64,000 nt of DNA from assembly GCA_050248155.1 (NCBI GenBank), contig JBFWSW010000003.1, positions 1-64,000 of the forward strand, written 5' to 3'. Of this stretch, positions 26,097 through 34,275 are shown piece after piece. Positions within the stretch are counted from its first letter, which is position 1. Every line of letters starts with the position of its first letter. This DNA is from VFMC01 sp050248155. GTDB lineage: Bacteria > Actinomycetota > Acidimicrobiia > Acidimicrobiales > Ilumatobacteraceae. Both the position numbers and the translations under genes were made by a program. The notes beneath the pieces are model-generated. The model was not told the DNA's origin, did not search any database, and was given only the letters and a program-made list of their open reading frames with translations.

Positions 26097-29051
26097 TCAG
26101 ACCCCGCTCCGGTCGAGCACGACGAGATCGCGCAGCGCGTCGGTGGAGAGCTCGCTCAGCCACGTCTCACCGCTGCCCGCACCGACGACGGAATCGGCGA
26201 GGGCACGCTTGTCGTTGATGAGCGCGTCGACGCGCTCTTCGACGGTCCCCTGGCACACCAGCTTGTGGACGAACACCGATTGCGTCTGCCCGATCCGCCA
26301 CGCACGATCGGTGGCCTGGTCCTCGACGGCCGGGTTCCACCATCGGTCGAAGTGCACCACTCGTGACGCGGCGGTGAGGTTGAGCCCCGTGCCACCCGCC
26401 TTCAACGAGACGAGCAGGAGGGGCGAGCTCGAGCCGTCCTGGAACTCGGCGACCATCCGGTCACGCGCCGTCCTCGGGACGCCGCCGTGCAGGAACGGCA
26501 CCCCGCGCGTCAGCCGGTCGTGGCCGAAGCGCTCGCCGAGGTGACGCTGGAGCAGGTCGCCCATCTGCCGGAACTGGGTGAACACGAGTGCCCGCTCGCC
26601 AGCGTCGAGCAGATCGGTGACGAGCTCGTCGAACCGAGCGAGCTTGCCCGAGCGACCTGCCAGCGTCGATCCGTCACCGAGGGCGTGTGCCGGATGGTTG
26701 CAGATCTGCTTCAGGCGGGTGAGCGCGGCGAGCACGAGGCCGCGTCGGCGCATCCCCGTGGTGTCCTGTGCGTCGAGCAGGAGCTGGTCGACCACGGCCT
26801 GGTACATCGCGGCCTGCTCGCGGGTGAGGTGAGCCCACGCGATCTGCTCGACCTTGTCGGGGAGGTCGGGTACGAGCGACTTGTCGGCCTTGGTGCGACG
26901 CAGCACGAACGGGGCCGTCAGCTGCCGCAGCGCGGCCGTGGCCTCGGGGTCGCGGTGCCGCTCGATGGGTATGCCGAAACGAGTGCGGAACGACGTGCGG
27001 TTGCCGAGCAGGCCTGGCGCGACTGCGTCGACGATCGACCAGAGCTCGCTCAGCCGGTTCTCGACCGGCGTGCCGGTGAGCGCGATGCGCTGTCCGGCGG
27101 GGATGCGACGGACGGCCTTCGCCGCGGCGGTCTCGGGGTTCTTGATCGCCTGCGCCTCGTCGAGGACGACCGTCGACCACGGGACGGCCATGAGCGCGTC
27201 GAGATCTCGTGCGGCCAGCTGATAGGTGGTGACGACGAGGTCGTGGTGGGCGACCCGCGCGGCGAACGACTCCGCGTCGGCGCGACCCGACCCGTGGTGC
27301 ACGAGGACCCGGGCGAGGGGCACGAAGCGAGCTGCCTCGGTCTCCCAGTTGTGGACCACCGAGAGGGGGCAGACGACGAGGTGCGGTCCGGGGAGCCCTG
27401 CCAGGTGGGCGAGCGTGGTCGGGGTCTTGCCGAGGCCCATGTCGTCGGCGAGGCAGCCCCCGAGGCCGACCCGGTGCAGGAACTGCAACCACGCGAGCCC
27501 GCGGAGCTGGTACGGCCGCAGCGTGGCCGCGAAGCTGGCCGGGACCTCGCCGTCGCCGAGCGTGGTGTCGGGCAGACCGCGCAGCAGATCGTCGAGCCAG
27601 CCCGTCGCGGTGAGCCGCTCGAACGAGGCCAGGCCCTGCTCGGTGGGCTCGGCGGCCCCGAGCTCGGCGGCGACCTGGAGCAGCTCGACAGCCGACAGCT
27701 CGGCGTGCTGGGCCCGGTGCCGAGCCAGGTGCTCGAGCGCACGGCGCGCATCGGTGCGGTCGAGTTGCACCCACCGCCCACCGACCTGCACGAGGCTGGC
27801 CCCGGCGCCTGCCGCGCGGTGGAGCACGGCCTCATCCACGGGCGTGTCGTCGACTTCGACGCTCCAATCGACGAGGGCCGTCGCGCCGAAGCGGTGATGG
27901 GCTCCTTCATCGGCCGGACGGGCCGTGCCACGTGTGGTCGGCCGGCGACGCGTGAGGCGTTCGGGCGACAGGAGGTCGATCTGCACGGCGGCGAGCAGAT
28001 CGACCGCTTCGAGGGTCGCCGCGGCCTGGTCGATGTCGATCGTGTCGTTGCAGCCGGCGGCGATCCACTGCTCGAGCCATGGCGCGACGAGCGAGAGGTC
28101 GGCCAGGGCGTCCTCGGCGGTCGCGTTGACGAGGCCGAGGTGCCGCTCGCCCCCCGCCAGCTGCCGGGCGGCAGGGCCGCACTCGCGCACGTCGGCGAGC
28201 GAGCAGGCCGTGGCGACGCCGACGCCACCCGCCGCACTCGCGTCGACCATCTCGAACTGCAACGGCCAGTCACCATCGGGATGTTCGGGGAGGCCCAGAC
28301 GGAGGCGCACGCGCACCACAGGCTCGCCCTCGGCCCGGCGGATGATGGTGTCGAAGGCGTCGGCGATCTGGTCGAGCGCGTCGACGAGGTCGCGCTCGTC
28401 ACGGAACCGGCCCACCGGTGCCTGCAGCGCGCGCATCACCTGACGCAGCGCGCGGCTGACGTGGCGCCGGGTGTCGCCGATGCCGAGCTGCCAGCCGGAG
28501 TAGGCGAGCGTCGCCCGGGCGATCTGGTCGACCAGCGAGTCGACGACTGCACGCGCCACCTCGGCTCGGTTGCCCTCACGCTCGCCCGCCCCGACGACGG
28601 CCGGCATCGCGGCCACCAAGTGGTCGATGACGGCATCGACGTCGGCGCGCAACGGCACCCACGTGGCCTGCCACCACCCGTCACCACGCTCGACGAGGCG
28701 CGGCAGGGCCCGGCCACGGCGAACCAGCACCTCGGCCAGCTGGAAGGCGGACCCGAACCACGCGACGGACGCGCTCGGAGCACCGTCGAGCGCGCGCAGG
28801 CGGGCCAGACCGGCCAGCGTGGCGATGTCGAGCCGCTGGCACATGACCGACAGCTCGCCATGTGGCAGGAACAGCCGCGCGACGCGCGTCGAGCCGGCAC
28901 CCTGCGCAGGGACGGCGCCGATCGACCCGCGGATGGCCGCGTACAGGTTGCCGCCGTGCACCGTGCGGCCCGGCTGCCAGGCCACGACGTCGCCGTCCAA
29001 CCAGGTGAGCTGCAACCCGGGTCGTTCGGTGTCGGGACCTCTCGTCGGCAT
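26097..29051 (-). CDS. SNF2-family DNA translocase/helicase
   Basis: 984 residues. An N-terminal half (1-490) of the bacterial SNF2-associated type precedes an SF2 core. Walker A is DDMGLGKTPT (about 533-542), the Walker B box DEAQ (about 628-631), and the motif III equivalent LTGTPVENRLSELWS. The C-terminal helicase domain has VFTQFRQMGDLLQ, SLKAGGTGLNLTAAS and DRAWRIGQTQ. These enzymes move along duplex DNA using ATP and often lack strand-separating activity. It is the first gene of a pair with the SWIM protein. The ATG at 29051 lies eight bases after TACACT. Confidence 0.92.
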   Translation of the reverse strand: MPTRGPDTERPGLQLTWLDGDVVAWQPGRTVHGGNLYAAIRGSIGAVPAQGAGSTRVARLFLPHGELSVMCQRLDIATLAGLARLRALDGAPSASVAWFGSAFQLAEVLVRRGRALPRLVERGDGWWQATWVPLRADVDAVIDHLVAAMPAVVGAGEREGNRAEVARAVVDSLVDQIARATLAYSGWQLGIGDTRRHVSRALRQVMRALQAPVGRFRDERDLVDALDQIADAFDTIIRRAEGEPVVRVRLRLGLPEHPDGDWPLQFEMVDASAAGGVGVATACSLADVRECGPAARQLAGGERHLGLVNATAEDALADLSLVAPWLEQWIAAGCNDTIDIDQAAATLEAVDLLAAVQIDLLSPERLTRRRPTTRGTARPADEGAHHRFGATALVDWSVEVDDTPVDEAVLHRAAGAGASLVQVGGRWVQLDRTDARRALEHLARHRAQHAELSAVELLQVAAELGAAEPTEQGLASFERLTATGWLDDLLRGLPDTTLGDGEVPASFAATLRPYQLRGLAWLQFLHRVGLGGCLADDMGLGKTPTTLAHLAGLPGPHLVVCPLSVVHNWETEAARFVPLARVLVHHGSGRADAESFAARVAHHDLVVTTYQLAARDLDALMAVPWSTVVLDEAQAIKNPETAAAKAVRRIPAGQRIALTGTPVENRLSELWSIVDAVAPGLLGNRTSFRTRFGIPIERHRDPEATAALRQLTAPFVLRRTKADKSLVPDLPDKVEQIAWAHLTREQAAMYQAVVDQLLLDAQDTTGMRRRGLVLAALTRLKQICNHPAHALGDGSTLAGRSGKLARFDELVTDLLDAGERALVFTQFRQMGDLLQRHLGERFGHDRLTRGVPFLHGGVPRTARDRMVAEFQDGSSSPLLLVSLKAGGTGLNLTAASRVVHFDRWWNPAVEDQATDRAWRIGQTQSVFVHKLVCQGTVEERVDALINDKRALADSVVGAGSGETWLSELSTDALRDLVVLDRSGV

Positions 29052-29151
29052 CGCCGTCGAGTGTACGAAGGGGGTGTGGCAGGGCTCGGGCTTCTCGCCA
29101 CCGGTTGGCCGTCATGTCCGGGCCCACGTCTGCGTTTGCCGGAGCACCGGC

Positions 29152-30324
29152 GTGGGCACCACGCACGCCATGCACAACCTGCGACGTCTGCTCGCCACCG
29201 TCGGAGCTGTCTCCGTCGTGGCACTCGGTGCCCTGCCCTCGGCTGCATCCGCGGGCTCGAGCTCGCCCGGCCACGGCCGGCACGACCGTTCCTCGGCGAA
29301 GGTCCTGGCGGAGGGATTGAACTCACCGAAAGGCCTGGCGATCACCGGCGACCACCACCTGCTCATGGGGCAGGGGGCGTTCGGACCACCGGACCCCGCG
29401 CTCGTCTACTTCCGGTACGGACCGAACCGGGGCAGCACGTCGCCTGTCAGCGATCCGGCCAACCTGGTCGACGTGGCGGTCAGCCCGCTCGACGGGACCG
29501 GCTGGGCGATCCGAGCTGACCTGCACCTCATCCACCAGCTCGCCGACGGCACCGTCGTCGACGTGCTCGACATCGCCGCGTACCAGGCGGGCGACCCCGA
29601 TCCGACCGACACCGAGGGCAACCCGGGCGAGTCCAACCCCTACGGGCTGACGATCGCACGGAACGGCGACGCGGTGTTCGTCGACGCTGCGAACAACGAC
29701 GTCGTCCGAGTGACGCCCGACGGGGTGCCGACGACGATGGCTCGGTTGGACGTCGAGATGGTCGCGACCGACCACGTGGGCGACCCCGGCCTGCCGCCCG
29801 AGCTGCCCGCCGAGGCGGTGCCGACGACGGTGACGCAAGGCCCCGACGGGGCGTTCTACGTCGGCGAGCTCAAGGGGTTCCCGTTCCGCCCCGGCTCGTC
29901 GAACATCTGGCGGATCAAGCCCTGGGCCGACGGCGCGACATGCTCCGCGGCCACGCCCGATCCCACCCACGCCTGCCGCTTGTACAGCTCGGGCTTCACC
30001 GCCATCCAGGACATCGCGTTCGATCGGTGGGGGCGGCTCTACGTCTACGAGCTGGCCGAGGGCGGGGTGCTCGCGTTCGAGGCCGGACTGCCCGGTGAGG
30101 ACGGCAGCCCGCCCGCCGCCGACCTGCCGCCCGCCGTGCTGCTCCAGGTGAGGCCGCACGGCTGGGGCTGGCACCGCCGAGGAGATGGCGGGTGCGACCA
30201 GGGTCGCGAGCTGGCACGAGGGCAGCTGTTCGCCCCGGGCGGCATCGTCGTCGACGCGCGAGGTTCGATCTACGTCACCGACGGCATGTTCGGCAACGGC
30301 CGGCTGCTGAAGATCGTCGACTGA
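29152..30324 (+). CDS. ScyD/ScyE-family secreted beta-propeller protein
   Basis: 390 residues with a Sec signal peptide (LRRLLATVGAVSVVALGALPSAASAG, cleavage near residue 35). It then has NHL/propeller-like strands: VLAEGLNSPKGLAI, NPYGLTIARNGDAVFVDAANNDVVRVTPDG, TTVTQGPDGAFYVGELKGFPFRPGSSNIWRI, and a final GGIVVDARGSIYVTDG. The NPYGL and LKGFPF blocks are typical of ScyD/ScyE proteins, whose role outside scytonemin loci is unknown. The GTG at 29152 is used because GGAG lies seven bases upstream; ATG 29170 is an alternative. Confidence 0.78.
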   Translation: MGTTHAMHNLRRLLATVGAVSVVALGALPSAASAGSSSPGHGRHDRSSAKVLAEGLNSPKGLAITGDHHLLMGQGAFGPPDPALVYFRYGPNRGSTSPVSDPANLVDVAVSPLDGTGWAIRADLHLIHQLADGTVVDVLDIAAYQAGDPDPTDTEGNPGESNPYGLTIARNGDAVFVDAANNDVVRVTPDGVPTTMARLDVEMVATDHVGDPGLPPELPAEAVPTTVTQGPDGAFYVGELKGFPFRPGSSNIWRIKPWADGATCSAATPDPTHACRLYSSGFTAIQDIAFDRWGRLYVYELAEGGVLAFEAGLPGEDGSPPAADLPPAVLLQVRPHGWGWHRRGDGGCDQGRELARGQLFAPGGIVVDARGSIYVTDGMFGNGRLLKIVD

Positions 30325-30357
30325 CGACGGTCGCCACGATCAGCACCCCGAACAGCA

Positions 30358-30391
30358 CGAGAGCCGCAGGTCGCTCGACCTGCGGCTCTCG
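30358..30391 (+). terminator. Perfect 15-bp stem hairpin
   Basis: A perfect 15-base stem (30358-30372 with 30377-30391) with a GCTC loop lies between the ScyD-like gene and the convergent tRNA cluster. There is no T-run on either side. It probably stops transcription from both directions. Confidence 0.7.
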
Positions 30392-30397
30392 TCGCGA

Positions 30398-30473
30398 TGG
30401 TGGTCGAGACCGGCGTCGATCCGGTGACCCCACGCTTTTCAGGCGTGTGCTCTGCCGACTGAGCTACTCGACC
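30398..30473 (-). tRNA. tRNA-Phe (GAA)
   Basis: 76 bases including an encoded CCA. The acceptor stem GGTCGAG pairs with CTCGACC, the D-arm AGCTCAGTCGGCAGAGC is standard, and the anticodon loop CTGAAAA gives anticodon GAA. The T-arm is regular. Third gene of a minus-strand tRNA cluster. Confidence 0.95.
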
Positions 30474-30527
30474 GTGGTGACGGGCAGGCAACGCCCACTC
30501 ATCTCCGATGCGAGCCTAGGCTCGCAG

Positions 30528-30601
30528 CGGTCCCGACGGGACTCGAACCCGCGACCTCCGGCTTGACAGGCCGGCGTGAACTCCAACTTCACCACGGGAC
30601 C
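30528..30601 (-). tRNA. tRNA-Asp (GTC)
   Basis: 74 bases without encoded CCA. The acceptor GGTCCCG pairs with CGGGACC, with G as discriminator. The anticodon loop CTGTCAA in a CCGGC/GCCGG stem gives anticodon GTC. The T-loop is TTCGAGT. It lies between tRNA-Glu and tRNA-Phe. Confidence 0.95.
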
Positions 30602-30618
30602 ATGCATGATGGCCAACG

Positions 30619-30691
30619 CACCCCCAACGGGATTCGAACCCGTGCCGCCACCTTGAAAGGGTGGTGTCCTAGGCCACTAGACGATGGGGGC
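30619..30691 (-). tRNA. tRNA-Glu (TTC)
   Basis: 73 bases without encoded CCA. The acceptor GCCCCCA pairs with TGGGGGT (one G-T pair). The anticodon loop CTTTCAA in a CCACC/GGTGG stem gives anticodon TTC. First gene of the cluster. Confidence 0.95.
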
Positions 30692-30721
30692 TAGGGGACA
30701 TCTCCGGTTGAGAGCGTGGCA

Positions 30722-30750
30722 ACACTAGCACCGAGGCCTCCGAATGCCAC
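30722..30750 (-). promoter_or_regulatory. Candidate promoter of the tRNA cluster
   Basis: On the minus strand GTGGCA (30745-30750) and TAGTGT (30722-30727) are 17 bases apart. Initiation would fall about 24 bases before tRNA-Glu. Confidence 0.4.
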
Positions 30751-30810
30751 CTGGCGGTATCGGCCCGAGCCCTGCTGGCGACCGGCGTGGCGGGCCGTTA
30801 CGGTGCGCCC

Positions 30811-31236
30811 GTGCGCGTGGCCGTCGATCCCAGCCTCGACCCCGACGCGTACCCCTTCCACCACCGCATCCGGGTCCGCTTCGCCGAGACCGATGCAATG
30901 GGCGTCGTCCATCACTCGAACTACCTGTTGTACCTGGAGGAGTCCCGCGTCGAGTACCTGCGCGCGATCGAGCGTCCCTACGACGCGCTGCGCGCCGAAG
31001 GCATCGATCTCGCGGTGCTCGAGAGCTTCGTGCAGTACCGCGCGCCGCTGCACTTCGACGACGCCGTCGACGTCCATGTGACGATGGCCGCGGCGTCTCG
31101 CGCCGTGTTCCAGATGGCGTATCTGCTCACCGTCGGCGGTGCGGTCCGAGCGACCGCGGTCACCGTTCACGGTGGTGTCAACGCCGCTGGTCGCGCCGTG
31201 CGCGTGCCGGCATGGCTGACCGATCTCGCTCGGTGA
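30811..31236 (+). CDS. Acyl-CoA thioesterase, YbgC/FcbC type
   Basis: 141 residues, hot-dog fold 4HBT. The active-site block RFAETDAMGVVHHSNYLLYLEE carries the catalytic Asp and the His-Asn pair of the 4-hydroxybenzoyl-CoA thioesterase family. A PLHFDDAVDVHV strand follows. It hydrolyses acyl-CoA thioesters; chain preference is unknown. The start at GTG 30811 lies six bases after TACGGT; an in-frame GTG at 30787 would add eight residues that include no family sequence. Confidence 0.87.
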   Translation: MRVAVDPSLDPDAYPFHHRIRVRFAETDAMGVVHHSNYLLYLEESRVEYLRAIERPYDALRAEGIDLAVLESFVQYRAPLHFDDAVDVHVTMAAASRAVFQMAYLLTVGGAVRATAVTVHGGVNAAGRAVRVPAWLTDLAR

Positions 31237-31382
31237 CACCGGTCGCTGCGGGCACGTCCTCGATGGCGCCGGAATCCTGGTGTCCCGGCCCTGATCACAG
31301 CGTGTTCGACCACGGAACGTGACGAATCTGACACTCTGGTGAGGGTCCGGTTACAACTCGGGGTCAAAGTCGATGTCGCCCG

Positions 31383-31411
31383 GTGACAGGCATCTGAAGG
31401 CTGCGTACAGT
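31383..31411 (+). promoter_or_regulatory. Promoter of degV leader
   Basis: GTGACA (31383-31388), a 17-base spacer and TACAGT (31406-31411) form a good sigma-70 type promoter. Transcription would start at or next to the ATG at 31418, so the leader ORF is leaderless. The upstream stretch from 31237 shows no gene. Confidence 0.6.
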
Positions 31412-31417
31412 TTTCTG

Positions 31418-31456
31418 ATGCACTCCAGCCGGGCACCACTCGGTGAGCCCGCGTGA
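31418..31456 (+). CDS. Putative 12-residue leaderless leader peptide of degV
   Basis: ATG lies six bases after the TACAGT -10 element and opens a 12-codon ORF (MHSSRAPLGEPA) whose TGA overlaps the degV GTG (GTGA). This is the layout of a translationally coupled leader: a 70S ribosome starts on the leaderless ATG and terminates exactly on the degV start. A GGTGAG sequence inside the ORF could also act as the degV ribosome-binding site. No run of one regulatory amino acid is present, so attenuation is not implied. Confidence 0.45.
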   Translation: MHSSRAPLGEPA

Positions 31457-32325
31457 GCAGGCAGCACAAGATCGGCCTCTGCACCGACTCGTCGGCGCAG
31501 CTCCCCCGGCAGCTCGTCGACCGCTTCGACATCGCGGTCGTGCCCCTGACCGTCAGCGTCGGCGACTGTGAGTACCTCGAGGGCGTCGACCTCGACGTGG
31601 ACGAGTTCTACCGGATGCTGCGCAGCGACGACCGTCCGCCGGTTTCTGTCGCCCAGCCGAGCCCCGGCCAGTTCGCGGTCGCCTACGACGAGCTCGTGTC
31701 CCGCGGTTGCACCGACATCGTGTCGATCCACGCCTCGGCGGCGGTGTCGGGCGCACTGAGCGCCGCTCGGCTCGGTGCGCGGTGCTTCGAGGTGCCGGTG
31801 CGCCTGGTCGACAGCGGCACCGCCAGCTTCGGCGTGGCGTGCTGCGTGTGGGCCGCCGGTGAGGCCATCGCTCGCGGCGCGACGCTCGACATGGCCGCAT
31901 CGATCGCCGAGTCGCTCGCGCCGTCGATCGGCAACGTCATCACCTCCGGCGCGGTCGAGCTGGTGCGCGGTGCCTGCCGGCTGGGCGTCACCGCGGGGCA
32001 CATGGTCGGATGCGATGACGACGAGTCCGAGCGCGTGCCGGTGCTGGCCCTCGAGGACGGCCTGGTGCAGGTGATCGACCGAGTCGGGTCGGTCGGCGAG
32101 GCGGTCGAGGTGATGGCCGGATCGGTCGAACGAGCAGGTGAGCGCGTGAAGGTGGGCCTCGGCCTCGCGGACGCCTCGGCGCGACCGCTGGCCGATGCGC
32201 TGCAGTGCGCACTGCGGCAACGCCCGAACGTCGACGAGGTGGTGCGCTACCGCATCGGCCCGTCGATCGGTGCCCACACCGGGCCCGGCACCGTCGGCTG
32301 CTTCACCTTTCCTGCATCGCCCTGA
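31453..32325 (+). CDS. DegV-family fatty-acid-binding protein
   Basis: 290 residues. The DegV fold binds a single fatty acid and, as FakB, presents it to the FakA kinase. Seen: IGLCTDSSAQLPRQLV at the N-terminus, VSVAQPSPGQF (the conserved SQPSP-like block), SIHASAAVSGALSAAR, the RLVDSGTASFGVACCVW helix, and a C-terminal IGPSIGAHTGPGTVG motif. All are standard. No fakA gene is adjacent. The GTG start overlaps the leader ORF stop. The 3' end overlaps the convergent DUF2017 gene by 23 bases. Confidence 0.9.
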   Translation: MSRQHKIGLCTDSSAQLPRQLVDRFDIAVVPLTVSVGDCEYLEGVDLDVDEFYRMLRSDDRPPVSVAQPSPGQFAVAYDELVSRGCTDIVSIHASAAVSGALSAARLGARCFEVPVRLVDSGTASFGVACCVWAAGEAIARGATLDMAASIAESLAPSIGNVITSGAVELVRGACRLGVTAGHMVGCDDDESERVPVLALEDGLVQVIDRVGSVGEAVEVMAGSVERAGERVKVGLGLADASARPLADALQCALRQRPNVDEVVRYRIGPSIGAHTGPGTVGCFTFPASP

Positions 32326-32797
32326 CCGTCCACTCGAGCAGCCAGCTGAGGAACACGTACAGGTGGTGCTCGCCGAGGTGCGGGTCGTCCTCGGCGATGG
32401 CGTCGAGATCGTGCTCCTCGTCGACGTCGAGCGCGGTGCCGAGGACGAGGCGAAGGCCGTTCAACCCCTGCATCAGTGCTGCCAGGTCCTGCTCGCTGAT
32501 CGGCGTCGGCGACGACAGGGCATCGATGACCGTGCCGATGCCGGCGAGGCGCGACGCGACGAGCTCCTCGCGCATCAACCGCTGGTACTCGGCGTCGAGC
32601 TCGGCGTGCGCCGGTTGGTGGTACGCGGTGGGGAACACGCGGACCAGCGCAGGGTTGTCGCTCGGACCCATCAACAGCGTGCGCATCTCGTCGAGCAGCC
32701 GGAGCAGCACCTCGCGCTCGCTGTCGCCGAGGTTGACACGGAAGCCGCCCTGGACCCGCTCGATCGGCGGCCGGAACTCCCATCGACGGCGTGCCAT
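32303..32797 (-). CDS. DUF2017 family protein
   Basis: 164 residues, starting MARRRWEFRPP, with LGDSEREVLLRLLDEMRTLL, RVFPTAYHQPAHAELDAEYQRLMREEL and a C-terminal LYVFLSWLLEWTVRAM helix. DUF2017 proteins are found in actinobacteria directly after clpS, as here. The function is unknown, though a link to Clp proteolysis is likely from context. Its ATG overlaps the clpS stop (TGATG), so translation is coupled. Confidence 0.88.
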   Translation of the reverse strand: MARRRWEFRPPIERVQGGFRVNLGDSEREVLLRLLDEMRTLLMGPSDNPALVRVFPTAYHQPAHAELDAEYQRLMREELVASRLAGIGTVIDALSSPTPISEQDLAALMQGLNGLRLVLGTALDVDEEHDLDAIAEDDPHLGEHHLYVFLSWLLEWTVRAMQER

Positions 32798-33093
32798 CAG
32801 TCGTCCTGCTGCATCGTGGCCCACAGACCGTGCTCGTGGAGCCGGAAGACGTCGAGCTCGGCCTTCTCGCGACTGCCGTTGCTGACCACGGCCCGCCCCT
32901 TGTGGTGCACGTCGAGCATCAGCTCCGTCGCCTTCTCGAGGGAGTACCCGAACAGCTTCTGCAGCACGAAGGTCACGTAGCTCATCAGGTTGATCGGGTC
33001 GTTCCACACGATGACCACCCACGGACGATCCGGATCGATCGCATCGTCGGTCGTCGGCTCGTCGAGCTCGACGGGGCTGGGAGCCGGGGGCAT
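32797..33093 (-). CDS. clpS: ClpS N-end-rule adaptor
   Basis: 98 residues. ClpS delivers proteins with bulky N-terminal residues to ClpAP/ClpCP. The fold is recognised by PWVVIVWNDPINLMSYVTFVLQKLF, the substrate-pocket helix LDVHHKGRAVV and the terminal KAELDVFRLHEHGLWATM. The N-terminal extension is short and Pro-rich. The start at 33093 fits the family; the open frame upstream has no homology and overlaps the ctaB promoter region. Operon with DUF2017; divergent from ctaB. Confidence 0.93.
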   Translation of the reverse strand: MPPAPSPVELDEPTTDDAIDPDRPWVVIVWNDPINLMSYVTFVLQKLFGYSLEKATELMLDVHHKGRAVVSNGSREKAELDVFRLHEHGLWATMQQDD

Positions 33094-33123
33094 GCCGTCC
33101 AGTCTGCCGCGAACTGGGCCGTG

Positions 33124-33153
33124 TTGGCCGCCGTGTCGCAGCCCCCGTACCAT
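33124..33153 (+). promoter_or_regulatory. ctaB promoter (leaderless)
   Basis: TTGGCC (33124-33129), an 18-base spacer and TACCAT (33148-33153) lie upstream of the ATG at 33161, seven bases after the -10. This decides the ctaB start over ATG 33152, which would overlap the -10 itself. Confidence 0.55.
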
Positions 33154-33160
33154 GTCCGGA

Positions 33161-34108
33161 ATGGCCGTCGGCGCGCGCCCTCTCGTTCCGTCTCGGCTCG
33201 CGCCCGGCGGGGTGGTCCACGGTTCGCTCCGCCACCCCACGACACGGGCGGCCGGCTACCTCGCGCTGATGAAGCTGCGCGTGGTCGAGCTGCTCCTCAT
33301 GACGACCGTGCCGACCATGGTGCTCGCAGCACGAGGCTGGCCGTCGACCTCGCTCGTGATCTGGACGCTCGTGGGCGGCACGCTCGCTGCAGGCGGGGCG
33401 AACGCGATCAACATGGTGATCGATCGGGACATCGACGCGCTGATGACCCGCACCAGGGGGCGGCCGCTCGTCACCGGCCTGATCTCGCCGCGCGCGGCGC
33501 TCACGTTCGCGGTCGGCCTCGAGGTGATCGCGTTCGCCGTCCTGTGGTGGGGGGCCAACCTGCTCGCGGCCTGCTTCGCGATCGGTGCCACCTTGTTCTA
33601 CGTGTTCGTGTACACGATCTGGCTGAAGCGCACGAGCCGACAGAACGTCGTCATCGGCGGAGCTGCCGGCGCCGCGCCCATCCTGGTCGGCTGGGCCGCG
33701 GTCACGAACGGCAGCAGCTGGTCGGCCGTGCTGCTCTTCGTCGTGATCTTCCTGTGGACCCCGCCGCACACCTGGGCGCTCGCCATCCGCCATGCCGACG
33801 ACTACCGCGCCGCGAACGTGCCGATGCTGCCGGCGGTGGCCTCGATGGAGTCCACCACGCACCGGATGACCGAGTACACGGTGGCGTTGGTGATCACCTC
33901 GCTCGTCCTCGTGCCCGTCGCCGATCTCGGCTGGATCTATGCGATCACCGCCGGGGTGGTCGGCGTGCTGTTCGTCTGGGGTTCGATCGACCTCGGCCGG
34001 CGACCGACGCTGCAGCGATCGATGCGCTTGTTCGCGTTCAGCATCAGCTACATCTCGGTGCTGTTCGCCGCCCTCACCCTCGACGTGCTCGTGCGCTCGG
34101 GCACGTGA
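33161..34108 (+). CDS. ctaB: Protoheme IX farnesyltransferase (heme O synthase)
   Basis: 315 residues, UbiA-family membrane prenyltransferase with about nine transmembrane helices. It attaches a farnesyl group to heme B to make heme O, the precursor of heme A for the oxidase encoded next to it. The first Asp-rich motif NMVIDRDIDALMTRTRGRPLV (about 77-97) and the second-loop YTIWLKRTSRQNVVIGG are clear. First gene of the oxidase locus, leaderless. No ctaA is in the window. Confidence 0.95.
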   Translation: MAVGARPLVPSRLAPGGVVHGSLRHPTTRAAGYLALMKLRVVELLLMTTVPTMVLAARGWPSTSLVIWTLVGGTLAAGGANAINMVIDRDIDALMTRTRGRPLVTGLISPRAALTFAVGLEVIAFAVLWWGANLLAACFAIGATLFYVFVYTIWLKRTSRQNVVIGGAAGAAPILVGWAAVTNGSSWSAVLLFVVIFLWTPPHTWALAIRHADDYRAANVPMLPAVASMESTTHRMTEYTVALVITSLVLVPVADLGWIYAITAGVVGVLFVWGSIDLGRRPTLQRSMRLFAFSISYISVLFAALTLDVLVRSGT

Positions 34109-34275
34109 GCGCGGCCCCTCCAACCTCGGTCGGCTGAGCGGATGACCGGCTGGGGTGCAAGCGCACATGATTTCCCCTGGGGGAGCGCCCGATGGGTAGT
34201 CTCGCAGACGTCAATCCGTCACCTCTCTGACCTGGACCGCCGTGCGCGGCCCGAGACGAATCGAGTTCGCTGCAC

